Assembly: GCA_028281765.1 (NCBI GenBank)
Contig: JANQJF010000097.1
Coordinates: 1 to 64,000 of the forward strand
Source: Planctomycetota bacterium
GTDB lineage: Bacteria > Planctomycetota > UBA1135 > UBA2386
DNA length: 64,000 bases
Direction of reading: 5' to 3'
The notes beneath the pieces were generated by a model that saw only the letters and a program-made list of their open reading frames with translations, was not told the DNA's origin and ran no database searches. Shown one piece after another: positions 52,588 to 61,825 of the stretch; the stretch's first letter is position 1, and every line of letters begins with the position of its first letter. Position numbers and translations under genes: made by a program.

Positions 52588-53565
52588 ATGCGTTTCACTC
52601 TCTCTTCTCTCGCCGCTTGCAGTCTCGCGTTCCCCGCGGCCGCCCAGTGCAATCCGTCGTTCGTCAACGTCGGCCCGACGGCCGACTCCCACAACATCCA
52701 TGGTGACGCGATTCTGACGCCGAGCCTGATGCCGGTCGTCGGCGCCAACTCCGAGTTGACCTTCACCTACGGCAACCCCGGGCCGAACAACGCCGTCGTC
52801 TACCTCGCGGATACGCCGGCGAACATCTTCTTCCCGCCGACCAACACGACGATCGCCTTCGATCCGGCGAGCGTCATCGCGAACTTCCCGGCGACGAGCA
52901 ACGGCGGGTTCACGCTCGGCGTCACGATCGGCAACGACCCGGGACTCTGCGGGCTGAGCCCGTTCACCTGGCAGGTGCTCGTCCTCGACACCGAGTTCGG
53001 GAACGCGCGCGTCCTCGGCTCGAACCGCGCGATCTGGGGACTCGGCGACAGCGCCGACCTCGTGATCACCGAGATCATGCAGAACCCGGCGGTCGTGACC
53101 GATGCGAACGGTGAGTGGTTCGAGATCTACAACAACGACACGGCGGGCGTCGATCTCCAGGGATGGATCATCCAGGACCAGGGCACCGACTCGCACGTAA
53201 TCGCGTCGTCCGTCATCGTGCCGGCCGGGGGCTTCGTCGTGCTCGGCGTCAATGCCGACTTCGCGACCAACGGCGGCGTCAACGTCGACTACGAGTACGG
53301 CAGCGGCTTCTTCCTCGCGAACAGCATCGACGAGCTCGAGATCGTCTCGCCGGCGGGAACGATCGTGGACACCGTGATCTGGGACGACGGCGTCACGTTC
53401 CCCGACCCGACCGGCGCTTCGATGAACCTCTCGCCCACGGCGTTCGACCGCACGCTGAACGACAGCGGCCTCAACTGGTGCGAAGCCGTTCTCCCGTACG
53501 GCGCCGGCGACCTCGGCACGCCGGGTGCAGCCAACACGCCCTGCGGCAAGGGCAAGAAGGGATAG
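52588..53565 (+). CDS. secreted lamin-tail-domain protein
   Basis: A 325-residue exported protein with signal peptide RFTLSSLAACSLAFPAAAQ. Residues ~20-150 form a beta domain (NPGPNNAVVYLAD, CGLSPFTWQVLVLDTEFGN) that follows the pattern of the C-terminal module in other secreted proteins of this window. Residues ~155-290 are a lamin tail (LTD) domain: LVITEIMQNPAVVTDANGEW, FEIYNND, DLQGWIIQD, VPAGGFVVLGVN, LANSIDELEIVSPAG and IVDTVIWDDG. Bacterial LTDs occur in surface and extracellular proteins and probably mediate binding. The C-terminus is CGKGKKG, very basic. It converges tail to tail with the sulfotransferase gene, 5 bases apart. Confidence 0.85.
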   Translation: MRFTLSSLAACSLAFPAAAQCNPSFVNVGPTADSHNIHGDAILTPSLMPVVGANSELTFTYGNPGPNNAVVYLADTPANIFFPPTNTTIAFDPASVIANFPATSNGGFTLGVTIGNDPGLCGLSPFTWQVLVLDTEFGNARVLGSNRAIWGLGDSADLVITEIMQNPAVVTDANGEWFEIYNNDTAGVDLQGWIIQDQGTDSHVIASSVIVPAGGFVVLGVNADFATNGGVNVDYEYGSGFFLANSIDELEIVSPAGTIVDTVIWDDGVTFPDPTGASMNLSPTAFDRTLNDSGLNWCEAVLPYGAGDLGTPGAANTPCGKGKKG

Positions 53566-53570
53566 CCCGC

Positions 53571-55001
53571 TCAGAGCCGCGCCAGGAACTGCTGCGCGCG
53601 CTCGTTGCCCGGATCGAGCCGCAGCGCCTCGTCGAGCCACGTGCGCGCCGCGTCGTGCCGATTCAACAGGAAGTGCACGACGCCGGCGAGCAGGCAGAAC
53701 GCGGGCACGTCGCGGTAGCGATCCTCGAGCTCGGCGATGGCCGACAGCGCGAGATCCCCGTCGTCGAGGATCTCGAGCGCACTGCACAGGAGCGTGCAGC
53801 CCCAGTGCTTGTCGGACGGCGACAGCTCGCGGTCGCTGAGCAGCATCGCGCGGATCAGCCGTTGCGTGAGCATCGGGAAGCCCTGATCGCGCGCGGCGGT
53901 CGACAGGTGGAGGATGGCTTCTTCGGCCTCCTCTTCGGCGATCTCCGCGATTCGGTCGACGACGTCGCTTGCGTCGAACTCCCCGCGCCGCCAGAGGACG
54001 GACTCGGGATCGTCGGCGGACGGAGCGAGGTCGGCGCGCACGCGATCGCGCAATCGCGCATCCTCGATCCGCTCGAGGGATGTGCCGATCATCAGCATCG
54101 CGCGCATGCGCAAGCCGCGCGGAATATCGGGCCGCATGACGACCTCGGCGTCGAGCACGCACGCCGTCGACGGGTCTCCGTTCTTCAGCATGTACTCGGC
54201 GCGCCGCACGACCTGGTAGTGCAGCTCGTCCTTCGCCGAAGCGACCACGGCGTCACGCGCGACTTCACGCTCGGATTCGATCGACGGCACCTCGATCCCC
54301 TGGAGCACCTCCACCATCTCGTGGTAGTTCTCGATGTAGTGGTCGGGTGGCGGCGAGACCTTACCCATTTTGAGCCACTGGATCGGCATGACGTCGACGC
54401 CGAGGAACTCGCACAGGCCCGCCCAGTCCGAACCCGGGACGATGTCGTCCTCGTAGCTGACCTCGAACATCGGCACGCGATCGCCAAGCGAACGCATCTG
54501 CTGGATCGTCGCGAGGCAGTCCGTCGCGTAGTCGACGAACTCCTGGCGATCGAGCGTGACCTTGAACTCGCCGCTGCCCGCGTCCGCCTTCTTGACGTGC
54601 CAGACGCCGGTGTCGCGCGCGCGCACGAGCGATCCGAACTGCGCGACGAGGTCGCGTCGCACGGTCAGAACGAGACGCACGTCGCTCAGATACTCGCGCA
54701 GCACGTTCGCGAGAACGAGCGATTCGCGGTGCGAGTTCGCCGCGACCTTGAGACCGTGGGCCTTCGTCCGCGGCGTGGCGTGCAGCTTCGTCAGCGCGTC
54801 GAACAGCGCGGGATACGCCTTGATGCGCTCTTCGTACGCTTCATTGCCGAACGTGAATGCGCTGATGCCCGGCGACAAGAACGGCTCGATCGCGACCTCG
54901 GCCCAGGTCATCGCGACCTGCGGATGACCTTCGACGACCTGCTGCGTGACGGTCGTCCCGCTGCGCTGCATGCCGAGGACGAGGAAGCGAGACTGGGACA
55001 T
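53571..55001 (-). CDS. sulfotransferase-family protein with TPR-like C-terminus
   Basis: A 476-residue cytoplasmic protein. The 5'-phosphosulfate-binding loop is GMQRSGTTVTQQ at residues ~10-21, and a 3'-phosphate-binding region is suggested by VRLVLTVRRDLVAQFGSLVRA (~115-135). VPMFEVSYEDDIV and SDWAGLCEFLGVDV match later sulfotransferase strands. These enzymes move sulfate from PAPS to carbohydrates or other acceptors. The C-terminal ~200 residues are helical with TPR-like repeats (FCLLAGVVHFLLNRHDAARTWLDEALRLDPGN). The start at 55001 is set by TAACCT 7 bases upstream; a longer frame in the same phase overlaps the ECF fusion gene. The acceptor is unknown. Confidence 0.82.
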   Translation of the reverse strand: MSQSRFLVLGMQRSGTTVTQQVVEGHPQVAMTWAEVAIEPFLSPGISAFTFGNEAYEERIKAYPALFDALTKLHATPRTKAHGLKVAANSHRESLVLANVLREYLSDVRLVLTVRRDLVAQFGSLVRARDTGVWHVKKADAGSGEFKVTLDRQEFVDYATDCLATIQQMRSLGDRVPMFEVSYEDDIVPGSDWAGLCEFLGVDVMPIQWLKMGKVSPPPDHYIENYHEMVEVLQGIEVPSIESEREVARDAVVASAKDELHYQVVRRAEYMLKNGDPSTACVLDAEVVMRPDIPRGLRMRAMLMIGTSLERIEDARLRDRVRADLAPSADDPESVLWRRGEFDASDVVDRIAEIAEEEAEEAILHLSTAARDQGFPMLTQRLIRAMLLSDRELSPSDKHWGCTLLCSALEILDDGDLALSAIAELEDRYRDVPAFCLLAGVVHFLLNRHDAARTWLDEALRLDPGNERAQQFLARL

Positions 55002-55008
55002 GCGCGTA

Positions 55009-55014
55009 AGGTTA
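55009..55014 (-). promoter_or_regulatory. -10-like TAACCT, leaderless start
   Basis: TAACCT ends 7 bases before the ATG at 55001. Confidence 0.35.
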
Positions 55015-55057
55015 GCGGGCGCGCGTCCCGGTGGAACCGCCGCGGGAAAGACCGGTG

Positions 55058-58018
55058 CTACCGCCCGAATCCCAGCGTCACGACCGGCTCGGCACCGCCT
55101 CCCTGCGAGACGTCGAACCACGCCTCGGCGCGACGCCCGTCGCTGCAGCGCGCGAGCACGCGGTAGCGCCCCGGCTCGAAAGCCTGTCGGGTCCGGCCGC
55201 GCCAGGCGGCGTCGACCGTCATCCGGGCGCCGCATCGATACTCGCCGGACGCGTCGAGCCAATGCAGCTCGATGCCGACCGGGTCACGGCCGAGCTCGAG
55301 ACCGTGCACGAACTCGACGACGCGTCCGCGGACGAGGCGCCAGTCACGGCGCGTGACCTTCCCCGCGACGACCTCGAACCGCAGCACGCTCTGCGCGTAC
55401 GACGGGCCCAGCACGTGGGCGGAATACTCCCCGGGCGGAAGTCGCGGCGACCGCAGCACGCCGTCCTGGATCGCCGAGTCTCCGATCAAGAGTCTTCGTC
55501 CGGCGGCCTCGATGGCGACGCTGCACAGCGCGACCGGCTCGCCCTCGGGCCCCGTCACACGCGCTTCGAGTCGTCCGGTGCGGTGCATGCGGACCGTGCC
55601 ACACTTCACGGTTTCCCCCGCCTCCACGTGATGCGCGTCCGCGAACGCCGCGAGTTCTCCGTCGATGCTCTGCACGCGGATCGCGTACGCGCGGCCTGCG
55701 GGGAGACGGTCGAACACGAAGCGCCCCGACGAGTCCGTGCGCGTGTAGGCGGCTCCCGGACCGAGCGTCGACAGCAGGACACCGGCATCGACCGGACGCC
55801 CGTCGGGACCGACCGCCCGTCCGCGCATGGCGCCGTGTTCGAGTCGGCTCGCGTCGATCACGATGTCTCCGGGCTCTTCGCGGTCGGGAGCGCGCCGGAC
55901 CATCGCGAGCGGTGCGCTCCAAGAACGCTGCGGATCGACGACGGTCCAGCGTCGTGCCTCGCCGTCGTCGTCCGGCAATCGGAACCCGCCGTGTTCGTCC
56001 GTCGTCACAGCGGCGAGCTCGCGCGCTGCGGACCAAGCGACGACGCGCAGTCCGGGCAACCCTGCCCCGCGGGACGACACGACCCGACCACGACGCGGCA
56101 CGGGTTCGGACACGACCGGCTGCCAATGCGTATCCTCATGCAGTTCGCACGTCCACTGCGCGCGGCGCGTGCCCACGACCGCGGTCAGCTTCGTCACGCC
56201 GGAGCCGACGGTCATCTCGAAGTCGCCGCGCCGATCAGACACGGTCGTCGAGCGAATCCAGCTCGGACCGTCCCCGTCGACGGCGGACTGTGCGAAGAGC
56301 TCCGCACCCTCGACCGCCTCGGACTCGCAGTCGTGCACGCGTCCCCACACGCGAACGGCGGGATCCAGCACGATGTCGAGCGGATCGCGGCGACTGACTC
56401 CCTGCCACGCGCCGAAGCCTGCCGCGCGCGCCCAGACGCGGACGTGCGGCGCCGGATCGACGCTTCGGCAGGAGAACGTCCCGTCCGCAGCCGTCCGGAC
56501 CGTCACGGGCGGCACGAGCGCGAGCTCACCGAGCAGCCCCTTTTCGTCCGGCGCGTGGCGCGCCGCCCCGACCCTTACGAGAGCACCGCCGATCGGCTCG
56601 CCGCCGGGCCCCCGCACACAGCCCTCGACGCGCCGTTCGCTGCGCCGCGGCGCGAGATCGACGTCGACGAGGCGGTCTTCCCATTCGTCGACCGGCTGCA
56701 GGAAGCCCGGCGCGTAGCCGTCCACCAGAACCGCGAACCCGCGGCCCGGTGCAACCGAGCGCAGCTCGAACTCGCCGTGCGCATCGGTGCGTACCGCCTC
56801 GTGACCATCGTCCCCGGTCTCCCCGCGCTCGCCACGCGTGACCCAGATCACCGCGTTCGGCAGCGGGGTCCCGTCGTCGTGCACGCGACCGCGGACGGTG
56901 AACCCCGCAGGAATCGTCAGCGTGCGCGAACGCGCGGACGACTTCGTCACCTCGATGCCGCCGCCGCGCGCCGTCGCGAGCCGGAAACGTCCGTGCTCGA
57001 GTCCGACGAATCGCACGACGCCACGCGCATCGGTCTTCTCCCATTGCTCGGTCAGTCTCGGGTTGGCGCCGCCGATCCGTAACGCGCTCACCCAGACTCC
57101 GACCGCGGGCGTCCCGTCCGCCCACCGCACGCGCGTGCGCAACACCGCGTGCTCACGCACGGCTTCTTCGACGACGGAGCGCTGGACCATGCCGACTCCC
57201 GCACGCGCAGGGACATCGGTCTCGCGCACGCTCTCGCCGGGAACGCTCGCGAGAGCCGCCGGCGCGATTCGCGCGTCGCCGTGCACGCTACCCGCGACGA
57301 GCATCCACACGGCGATGGTCACGATCGCCGCCGCGCCGCACCACGTCGCCTTCGCGAGCACCGCGAACGAGCTGCCGCCAACAGCGGTCGCGGCCTGCAG
57401 CTCGCGTGCGCGCTGCACGACGGCAGCGCGTCCGGCCGCCAACGCGGAGGACGGCGACAACAGCGCCGCGACCGACGCCGTCGCAAACCCCGCCGGCAAC
57501 GCCTGTCGCAACAGCTCCCGACCTCGGCGCAAGCGCGTCTTCACGGTCTGCCGCGACACGCCGAGGCGCTCGGCGATCTCTACGGGTGCGAAGCCTTGCT
57601 CCCAGCGCAACGACAGCGTGTCGCGGTAGTTCTCCGGCAGGCCGTGCAAGATGCGCCCGACCTGGTCCCGCAACTCCGCACGTTCGGCGGTCACGGCCGG
57701 ATCGGGCGGGCCGCCGCTCGAGTCCAATCGATCCGGGTCCGGGCGACGACGACGCGCGCGTCGCTCGGTGCGCGCTTGGTTGACGAGGATCCCGACGAGC
57801 CACGGCAGCAGCGGCCGGTCTCTGTCGTAGTCCGCGGCGTGCTCGATCGCGGTCAGGAACGTCTGCTGCACCAGGTCCTCGGAGTCCGCGCCGCGCGGCC
57901 CGACGCGGGACGCAAGCAGCGCGAGATCCGGCGCGAGCTCGTCGTAGACCGCCGCAATCGCGCGCGGACTTCCGGTGCGCTGGAATTCCCCGAATTGGCG
58001 TTCGACGTCTGTCGCCAT
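55058..58018 (-). CDS. ECF sigma factor fused to membrane helix and carboxypeptidase-regulatory repeats
   Basis: A 986-residue protein. Residues ~1-175 are a complete ECF sigma factor: region 2 with GADSEDLVQQTFLTAIEHAADYD and LLPWLVGILVNQARTERR, and region 4 with LPENYRDTLSLRWEQGFAPVEIAERLGVSRQTVKTRLRRG. A hydrophobic helix (IVTIAVWMLVAG) near ~235 is followed by ~700 residues of beta-rich repeats. These have the carboxypeptidase-regulatory/CNA-B pattern, each with GxVxxxxGxP and TDxxGxF elements, for example GRVHDDGTPLPNAVIWV, TDAHGEFELRSV, GRAVGPDGRPVDAGV and TDSSGRFVFDRL. A sigma factor tethered to an extracytoplasmic sensor is unusual. The start at 58018 gives MATDVERQ; ATGs at 58024 and 58039 also exist. 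Confidence 0.88.
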   Translation of the reverse strand: MATDVERQFGEFQRTGSPRAIAAVYDELAPDLALLASRVGPRGADSEDLVQQTFLTAIEHAADYDRDRPLLPWLVGILVNQARTERRARRRRPDPDRLDSSGGPPDPAVTAERAELRDQVGRILHGLPENYRDTLSLRWEQGFAPVEIAERLGVSRQTVKTRLRRGRELLRQALPAGFATASVAALLSPSSALAAGRAAVVQRARELQAATAVGGSSFAVLAKATWCGAAAIVTIAVWMLVAGSVHGDARIAPAALASVPGESVRETDVPARAGVGMVQRSVVEEAVREHAVLRTRVRWADGTPAVGVWVSALRIGGANPRLTEQWEKTDARGVVRFVGLEHGRFRLATARGGGIEVTKSSARSRTLTIPAGFTVRGRVHDDGTPLPNAVIWVTRGERGETGDDGHEAVRTDAHGEFELRSVAPGRGFAVLVDGYAPGFLQPVDEWEDRLVDVDLAPRRSERRVEGCVRGPGGEPIGGALVRVGAARHAPDEKGLLGELALVPPVTVRTAADGTFSCRSVDPAPHVRVWARAAGFGAWQGVSRRDPLDIVLDPAVRVWGRVHDCESEAVEGAELFAQSAVDGDGPSWIRSTTVSDRRGDFEMTVGSGVTKLTAVVGTRRAQWTCELHEDTHWQPVVSEPVPRRGRVVSSRGAGLPGLRVVAWSAARELAAVTTDEHGGFRLPDDDGEARRWTVVDPQRSWSAPLAMVRRAPDREEPGDIVIDASRLEHGAMRGRAVGPDGRPVDAGVLLSTLGPGAAYTRTDSSGRFVFDRLPAGRAYAIRVQSIDGELAAFADAHHVEAGETVKCGTVRMHRTGRLEARVTGPEGEPVALCSVAIEAAGRRLLIGDSAIQDGVLRSPRLPPGEYSAHVLGPSYAQSVLRFEVVAGKVTRRDWRLVRGRVVEFVHGLELGRDPVGIELHWLDASGEYRCGARMTVDAAWRGRTRQAFEPGRYRVLARCSDGRRAEAWFDVSQGGGAEPVVTLGFGR

Positions 58019-58127
58019 CGACATGAATAGTCCGCTCACCCATGCCGGGGTTCAGCGATCGGCGGCCTTTTTTGACGTTCGGACGAATCTCCGAACCCCG
58101 GAACGCTTCCCCGATCCATTTCCCGAC

Positions 58128-59141
58128 ATGACCGAGACGGAAGTAGGACTCGAATTCCGACCGTACCGTACCGGCGACGAATCGGGAATCCTCTCGACGT
58201 TCAACCGCGTCTTCCGCGAGGTGTGCGGCGACGGCTTCGTCGATCGGGAGATGGGATTCTGGCGCTGGAGCTTCGCCGAATGCCCGTCCGGCCAGCGCAT
58301 CTGGCTCGCGCTCGCGGACGACGGGACGGTGGCGGCGCAGTACGCGTGCGTGCCGCACGAGGTCGACTCGCCGTTCGGCACCCGCACCTTCCTGCACACG
58401 GTCGACAGCATGGTGCACCCCGACTTCCGCGCGGGGCTCAAGCGGCCCGGATTGTTCGTCCGTCTGACGCGCGAGTTCCAGGGCGCGTGCCGCGCACGCG
58501 GCGACTCGCTGACCTACGGCTATCCCGTGCGCAGCGCCGAGCGCATCGGCCAGCGCTACCTCGACTACGAGAACCTGGGCGTCGTCGACTACCTCGTCCG
58601 CGAACTCGACGACGTCGCGTGCCCCGCGAACGTCTCGGTCGAACGCGTCGCCCGCTTCGACGTGCCGGGCGCGCTGCGCCAGCAGATCGCCAACGAGCAA
58701 ACGTGCGCAACCCGGCGAGACGACACCTTCCTCGACTGGCGCTACGTGCGCGCACCGGGTGCCCCGTACGTGATCCTCGAAGCCCGACGTGCCGGCGACG
58801 TGACCGGCTACGCCGTCGTGCGGCCGCGGCACGAGCTGATCCCGGGCGCGTGCACGATCGCCGACTGGATCGTGCCTTCGGCCGATCACGCGACGCGAGA
58901 CGCACTGATCGCCGCGGCCGTCGACCTCGCCAAAGAACACGAACGCCGCGTCCTCATGACCGTCTTCGCGGCCGTCAGCCCTGAGTTCACCGCGTTCCGC
59001 AACGCGTGTGGCTTCGCCGTCGAGCCCTCGAAGAACACACTCGAGCGACGCATGACGATCGTGCACTTCGGCGACGAGTTCACGAACGAATGGCTGCGCG
59101 AACACTGGTGGTACACCCTCGGCGACTCGGACCTCGTCTGA
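58128..59141 (+). CDS. GNAT-family N-acetyltransferase
   Basis: A 337-residue protein with a duplicated GNAT-like layout. The N-terminal half (FRPYRTGDESGILSTFNRVF, VAAQYACVPHEVD, HTVDSMVHPDFRAGLKRPGLFVRLTREF) matches the family's strands 1-4 and the acetyl-CoA loop, with a shorter match in the C-terminal half (VTGYAVVRPR, LIAAAVDLAKEHERRVLMTVF). It resembles bacterial GNATs found with polysaccharide or lipid modification genes, but no acceptor can be named. It lies 41 bases upstream of the haem-oxygenase-like gene on the same strand, so the two may be co-transcribed. Confidence 0.82.
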   Translation: MTETEVGLEFRPYRTGDESGILSTFNRVFREVCGDGFVDREMGFWRWSFAECPSGQRIWLALADDGTVAAQYACVPHEVDSPFGTRTFLHTVDSMVHPDFRAGLKRPGLFVRLTREFQGACRARGDSLTYGYPVRSAERIGQRYLDYENLGVVDYLVRELDDVACPANVSVERVARFDVPGALRQQIANEQTCATRRDDTFLDWRYVRAPGAPYVILEARRAGDVTGYAVVRPRHELIPGACTIADWIVPSADHATRDALIAAAVDLAKEHERRVLMTVFAAVSPEFTAFRNACGFAVEPSKNTLERRMTIVHFGDEFTNEWLREHWWYTLGDSDLV

Positions 59142-59182
59142 GCAGCCGTGGCCGAATCATCTCCACGACTGGACCCTTCAAC

Positions 59183-60004
59183 ATGACCGACATCCACGCG
59201 CTACAGGCGTTCATCCGCAATCACCGCTGCTTCTCGCACCCGATCTTCGATCACTGGGCCCGCACGGATCCCGCGCCATCCGTCGTCGCCGCGCTGTTCC
59301 ATCAGATCCAGATGTTCTGCGCGTCGACGCGCCCCGGTGGCTCGATGCCGCAGGCACTCGAAGAACTCGGCATGGCGGCGCAGCGTGACCGCTTGCTCGA
59401 GATCGTCGCGAGCGAAGAGAACCACGGCCCCGAGCTCGCGACGATGGCCGCCTACCTCGTCAACCGCAAAGCGTCGACGGTCGTGTTCGACGACATCCAC
59501 GACACCGCCGAGGTCGAGAACGGACTCAAGCTGCTCAGCGACGGCGTACTCGGCCGGCTGCCCGGCTACGACCACGCGTCGGGCCTGACGACGCAGACCC
59601 GCAACGCGATCGCCGTCATGCGCAGGCGCGAGCGCACCGACCGTGAAACCACGCTCCGCAATCTCGGCACGACGGTCGCGCTCGAGATGATCTCGAACCG
59701 CCACCTGATCCCGGGTGAGAAGCGCTGCCTCGTCGACTCGGGCATCTACGGTGTCTCGCTCGAGGAGCCCGAGATGCACTACCTGCTCGAGCACTGGGGC
59801 GAGTGCGGAGCCGAAGAGCAGCACGAGCAGCACGCCCTCGAAGCCGTCGCTGAAATCCTCGACGCCGAGACGGCACCGCTCGTGCACGAAGGGGCCCGGG
59901 ACTTCCTCGACTCGCTCGCGGCGCTGTGGGACGTGCTCGACGCCTCCCTGCTCCAGTCGGGTCAGGCGGCGCAGACCGCACCTTCCGCCGTCGCGACGTC
60001 GTGA
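59183..60004 (+). CDS. haem-oxygenase-like diiron oxidase (HDO) family protein
   Basis: A 273-residue all-helical protein of the TenA/haem-oxygenase-like superfamily. FIRNHRCFSHPIFDHWA and SVVAALFHQIQMFCAST at the start, IVASEENHGPELATMAAYL near residue 70-90, and MHYLLEHWGECGAEEQHEQHALEAV near 210 place Glu/His/Asp residues where HDO enzymes, such as those related to Chlamydia CADD and UndA, hold their iron ligands. Such enzymes catalyse oxidative C-C cleavage, N-oxygenation or self-derived pABA synthesis. The reaction here is unknown. It follows a GNAT gene closely and may modify the same molecule. Confidence 0.78.
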   Translation: MTDIHALQAFIRNHRCFSHPIFDHWARTDPAPSVVAALFHQIQMFCASTRPGGSMPQALEELGMAAQRDRLLEIVASEENHGPELATMAAYLVNRKASTVVFDDIHDTAEVENGLKLLSDGVLGRLPGYDHASGLTTQTRNAIAVMRRRERTDRETTLRNLGTTVALEMISNRHLIPGEKRCLVDSGIYGVSLEEPEMHYLLEHWGECGAEEQHEQHALEAVAEILDAETAPLVHEGARDFLDSLAALWDVLDASLLQSGQAAQTAPSAVATS

Positions 60005-60216
60005 TGAACCGAGACCGCGGGGCTTGCGTTCCCCCGCGCGTGCCGGCACCATGCCGGGCAACCGAACGAAAGGCAGACATGCGCGGATCCACATCCCAGC
60101 GCCTGCCCCGCATGCCGCGCAGCACTTCGCTGCGCTGAGACCTCGGCGGGGCGGCGACGACCACCCCCTCTCCCCGGCCGACGATCCGTCGGCCGTTCCC
60201 AGGTTCTCGACGAATC

Positions 60217-60221
60217 AGGAG
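60217..60221 (+). promoter_or_regulatory. Shine-Dalgarno AGGAG for the GTG start at 60228
   Basis: AGGAG ends 6 bases before GTG 60228 and supports that start over in-frame upstream codons. Confidence 0.6.
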
Positions 60222-60227
60222 CGATTC

Positions 60228-61700
60228 GTGGCCCGTTCCAAGAAGGCTCGCAAGCGAGCCCGTGCGTCGTTCGACACGTTGCCGGACGCCGTGCAGAAAC
60301 ACATCCTGAGTCTGCAACTGAACACGGTCGAAGAGTACTTCGACTGGTGCCGTGAGCACGGCTTCGCGGAGCGCACGACCAAGTCTCGGACGCAGATGCG
60401 TGACGAGCGGACGCACGTCGTCCGCACGAAAATCCAGTGCCGCGTCGCGACTTCACGGCGCGACAACCGGCCGGAGCGCCAGCTGCGACGCGTGCTCGAC
60501 GGCGATCGCCGCAACGTCCCGAGTCTCCTCCGGCCGATCGCGGCGTTCTTCGACGACGACCGCAACACCGTCGCCTGTCGCGACTACGCCCGCGCACTGC
60601 TGCGCCACGTCGACGCCGTGTGCCCGACGCTTCTCTGGGGCCGCACGGACGCGAGCGAGCAGCTCTACGTGAACGCCGTGCTGCGCCTCGCAGAACATCA
60701 CGAACGCGCGCGTCGCGACTTTTCGACGTGGCGCGAGCGCACGCACAACGACGCCCGTCGCTTCGCGTCGCTCGCGCGCCACGTCTACGCAGACTGGCCG
60801 GTGCCCGGCTTTCTCGACAGCGCCTGGCTCGGCGGAACCGAAACGCACCGGCTGGGCCGCGACTGGTTCGTCCATGTCGGTGCAGGCCACAACCTGCGTA
60901 CGGCCGAGAGCCCGGTGCCGATGACCCGCAAGATCGCGCACCACGTGCTCCAGGCGCCGGACGACTTCTCGATCGTCGCCGCGGTTCGCTGGGGCCAGGT
61001 CCACGGTCTCGGCGGCGACGCGCGCCTCGCGCGCGAGCTCCGCGGCACGCGACTCGGTCACGAATTCGGCAACGAAGACTTCTGGCGCACGGTGATCGAT
61101 TTCTTCGTTCGCAACCCGATGCTCGACCCGACGCACGCGGGCCCGGTCATCGACTTCGTGCACCACCACCGCTTCCGCACCGAGCGAATCGTCGACGGCG
61201 ACGGTCGTCAGCGCGTGCTGCCGCCACCGCAGCCGAACCTGACGATGCGCGGCCGCACGGCGGAGAGCCTGCTCACGCAGGTCGATCGCTGGCACGGCAA
61301 CCTGGCCCACAGTCAGCGCGGCGCCGCCAAGCTCACCTGGGCGCGGTCCGGCTTCCTGCCATTCCGCTACGAGAGCCGGGATCGCCACGGCCGCGTCCGC
61401 GCGGTCTACCACGTGCAAGAACTGACGACCGGCGCTCAGCTGATCCAGGAGGGCAGCAAGATGCGTCACTGCGTCGCGACGTACGCGCGGTCCTGCGCCT
61501 CGGGCATCGTCTCGATCTGGTCACTCGACCGCAGCACCAGCGGCAACGCCGACCGGCTCCTGACGATCGAAGTCCGCAACGCGAACGCCCGCATCGTCCA
61601 GGCGCGCGGCAAGGCGAACGCCCGGCCGACCCCCGAGGCCCGGGGCGTGATGCTGCGCTGGGCGCAGGCCGCGAACCTCTCGATCTCCGACTGGGTCTGA
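60228..61700 (+). CDS. PcfJ-like domain protein
   Basis: A 490-residue protein with a basic N-terminus (ARSKKARKRARASF). The C-terminal ~130 residues match the PcfJ-like domain (PF14284): a conserved LIQEGSKMRHCVATYARSCASG core, then SIWSLDR, LLTIEVRNANARIVQARGKAN and a final Trp. The central region is helical and less conserved (ADWPVPGFLDSAWLGGTE). PcfJ-like proteins were first seen on conjugative plasmids, yet many chromosomal copies of unknown function exist, and no other mobility gene is nearby. The GTG start has an excellent AGGAG. The 223 bases before it hold no supported gene. Confidence 0.8.
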   Translation: MARSKKARKRARASFDTLPDAVQKHILSLQLNTVEEYFDWCREHGFAERTTKSRTQMRDERTHVVRTKIQCRVATSRRDNRPERQLRRVLDGDRRNVPSLLRPIAAFFDDDRNTVACRDYARALLRHVDAVCPTLLWGRTDASEQLYVNAVLRLAEHHERARRDFSTWRERTHNDARRFASLARHVYADWPVPGFLDSAWLGGTETHRLGRDWFVHVGAGHNLRTAESPVPMTRKIAHHVLQAPDDFSIVAAVRWGQVHGLGGDARLARELRGTRLGHEFGNEDFWRTVIDFFVRNPMLDPTHAGPVIDFVHHHRFRTERIVDGDGRQRVLPPPQPNLTMRGRTAESLLTQVDRWHGNLAHSQRGAAKLTWARSGFLPFRYESRDRHGRVRAVYHVQELTTGAQLIQEGSKMRHCVATYARSCASGIVSIWSLDRSTSGNADRLLTIEVRNANARIVQARGKANARPTPEARGVMLRWAQAANLSISDWV

Positions 61701-61796
61701 GGCTGCCATGGACCCGAATCCCCAAATCTTCACCAACCGGCCATGGCATCGTGGCGCCGGTCCGCCTAACCGGGCCGAGGCCTCCTCCCGACCCGC

Positions 61797-61825
61797 TGAA
61801 CAATCCACCCCCGCCATGGTATCCT
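61797..61825 (+). promoter_or_regulatory. sigma-70-like promoter of rsfS
   Basis: TGAACA (-35-like, 61797-61802), a 17-bp spacer and an extended -10 TGG-TATCCT (-10 at 61820-61825) lie before rsfS. Transcription from here would start near 61,832, downstream of the ATG at 61816. Confidence 0.45.

Noticed and set aside
55031..57082. Plus-strand open frame of ~680 codons opposite the ECF/carboxypeptidase-regulatory fusion
   Set aside because: No recognisable domain, biased Arg/His composition; the minus strand carries sigma regions and ordered repeats.
61708..61815. Longer RsfS start at 61708
   Set aside because: Adds residues that are Pro/Ser-rich and unlike RsfS; a promoter-like element lies inside this stretch.
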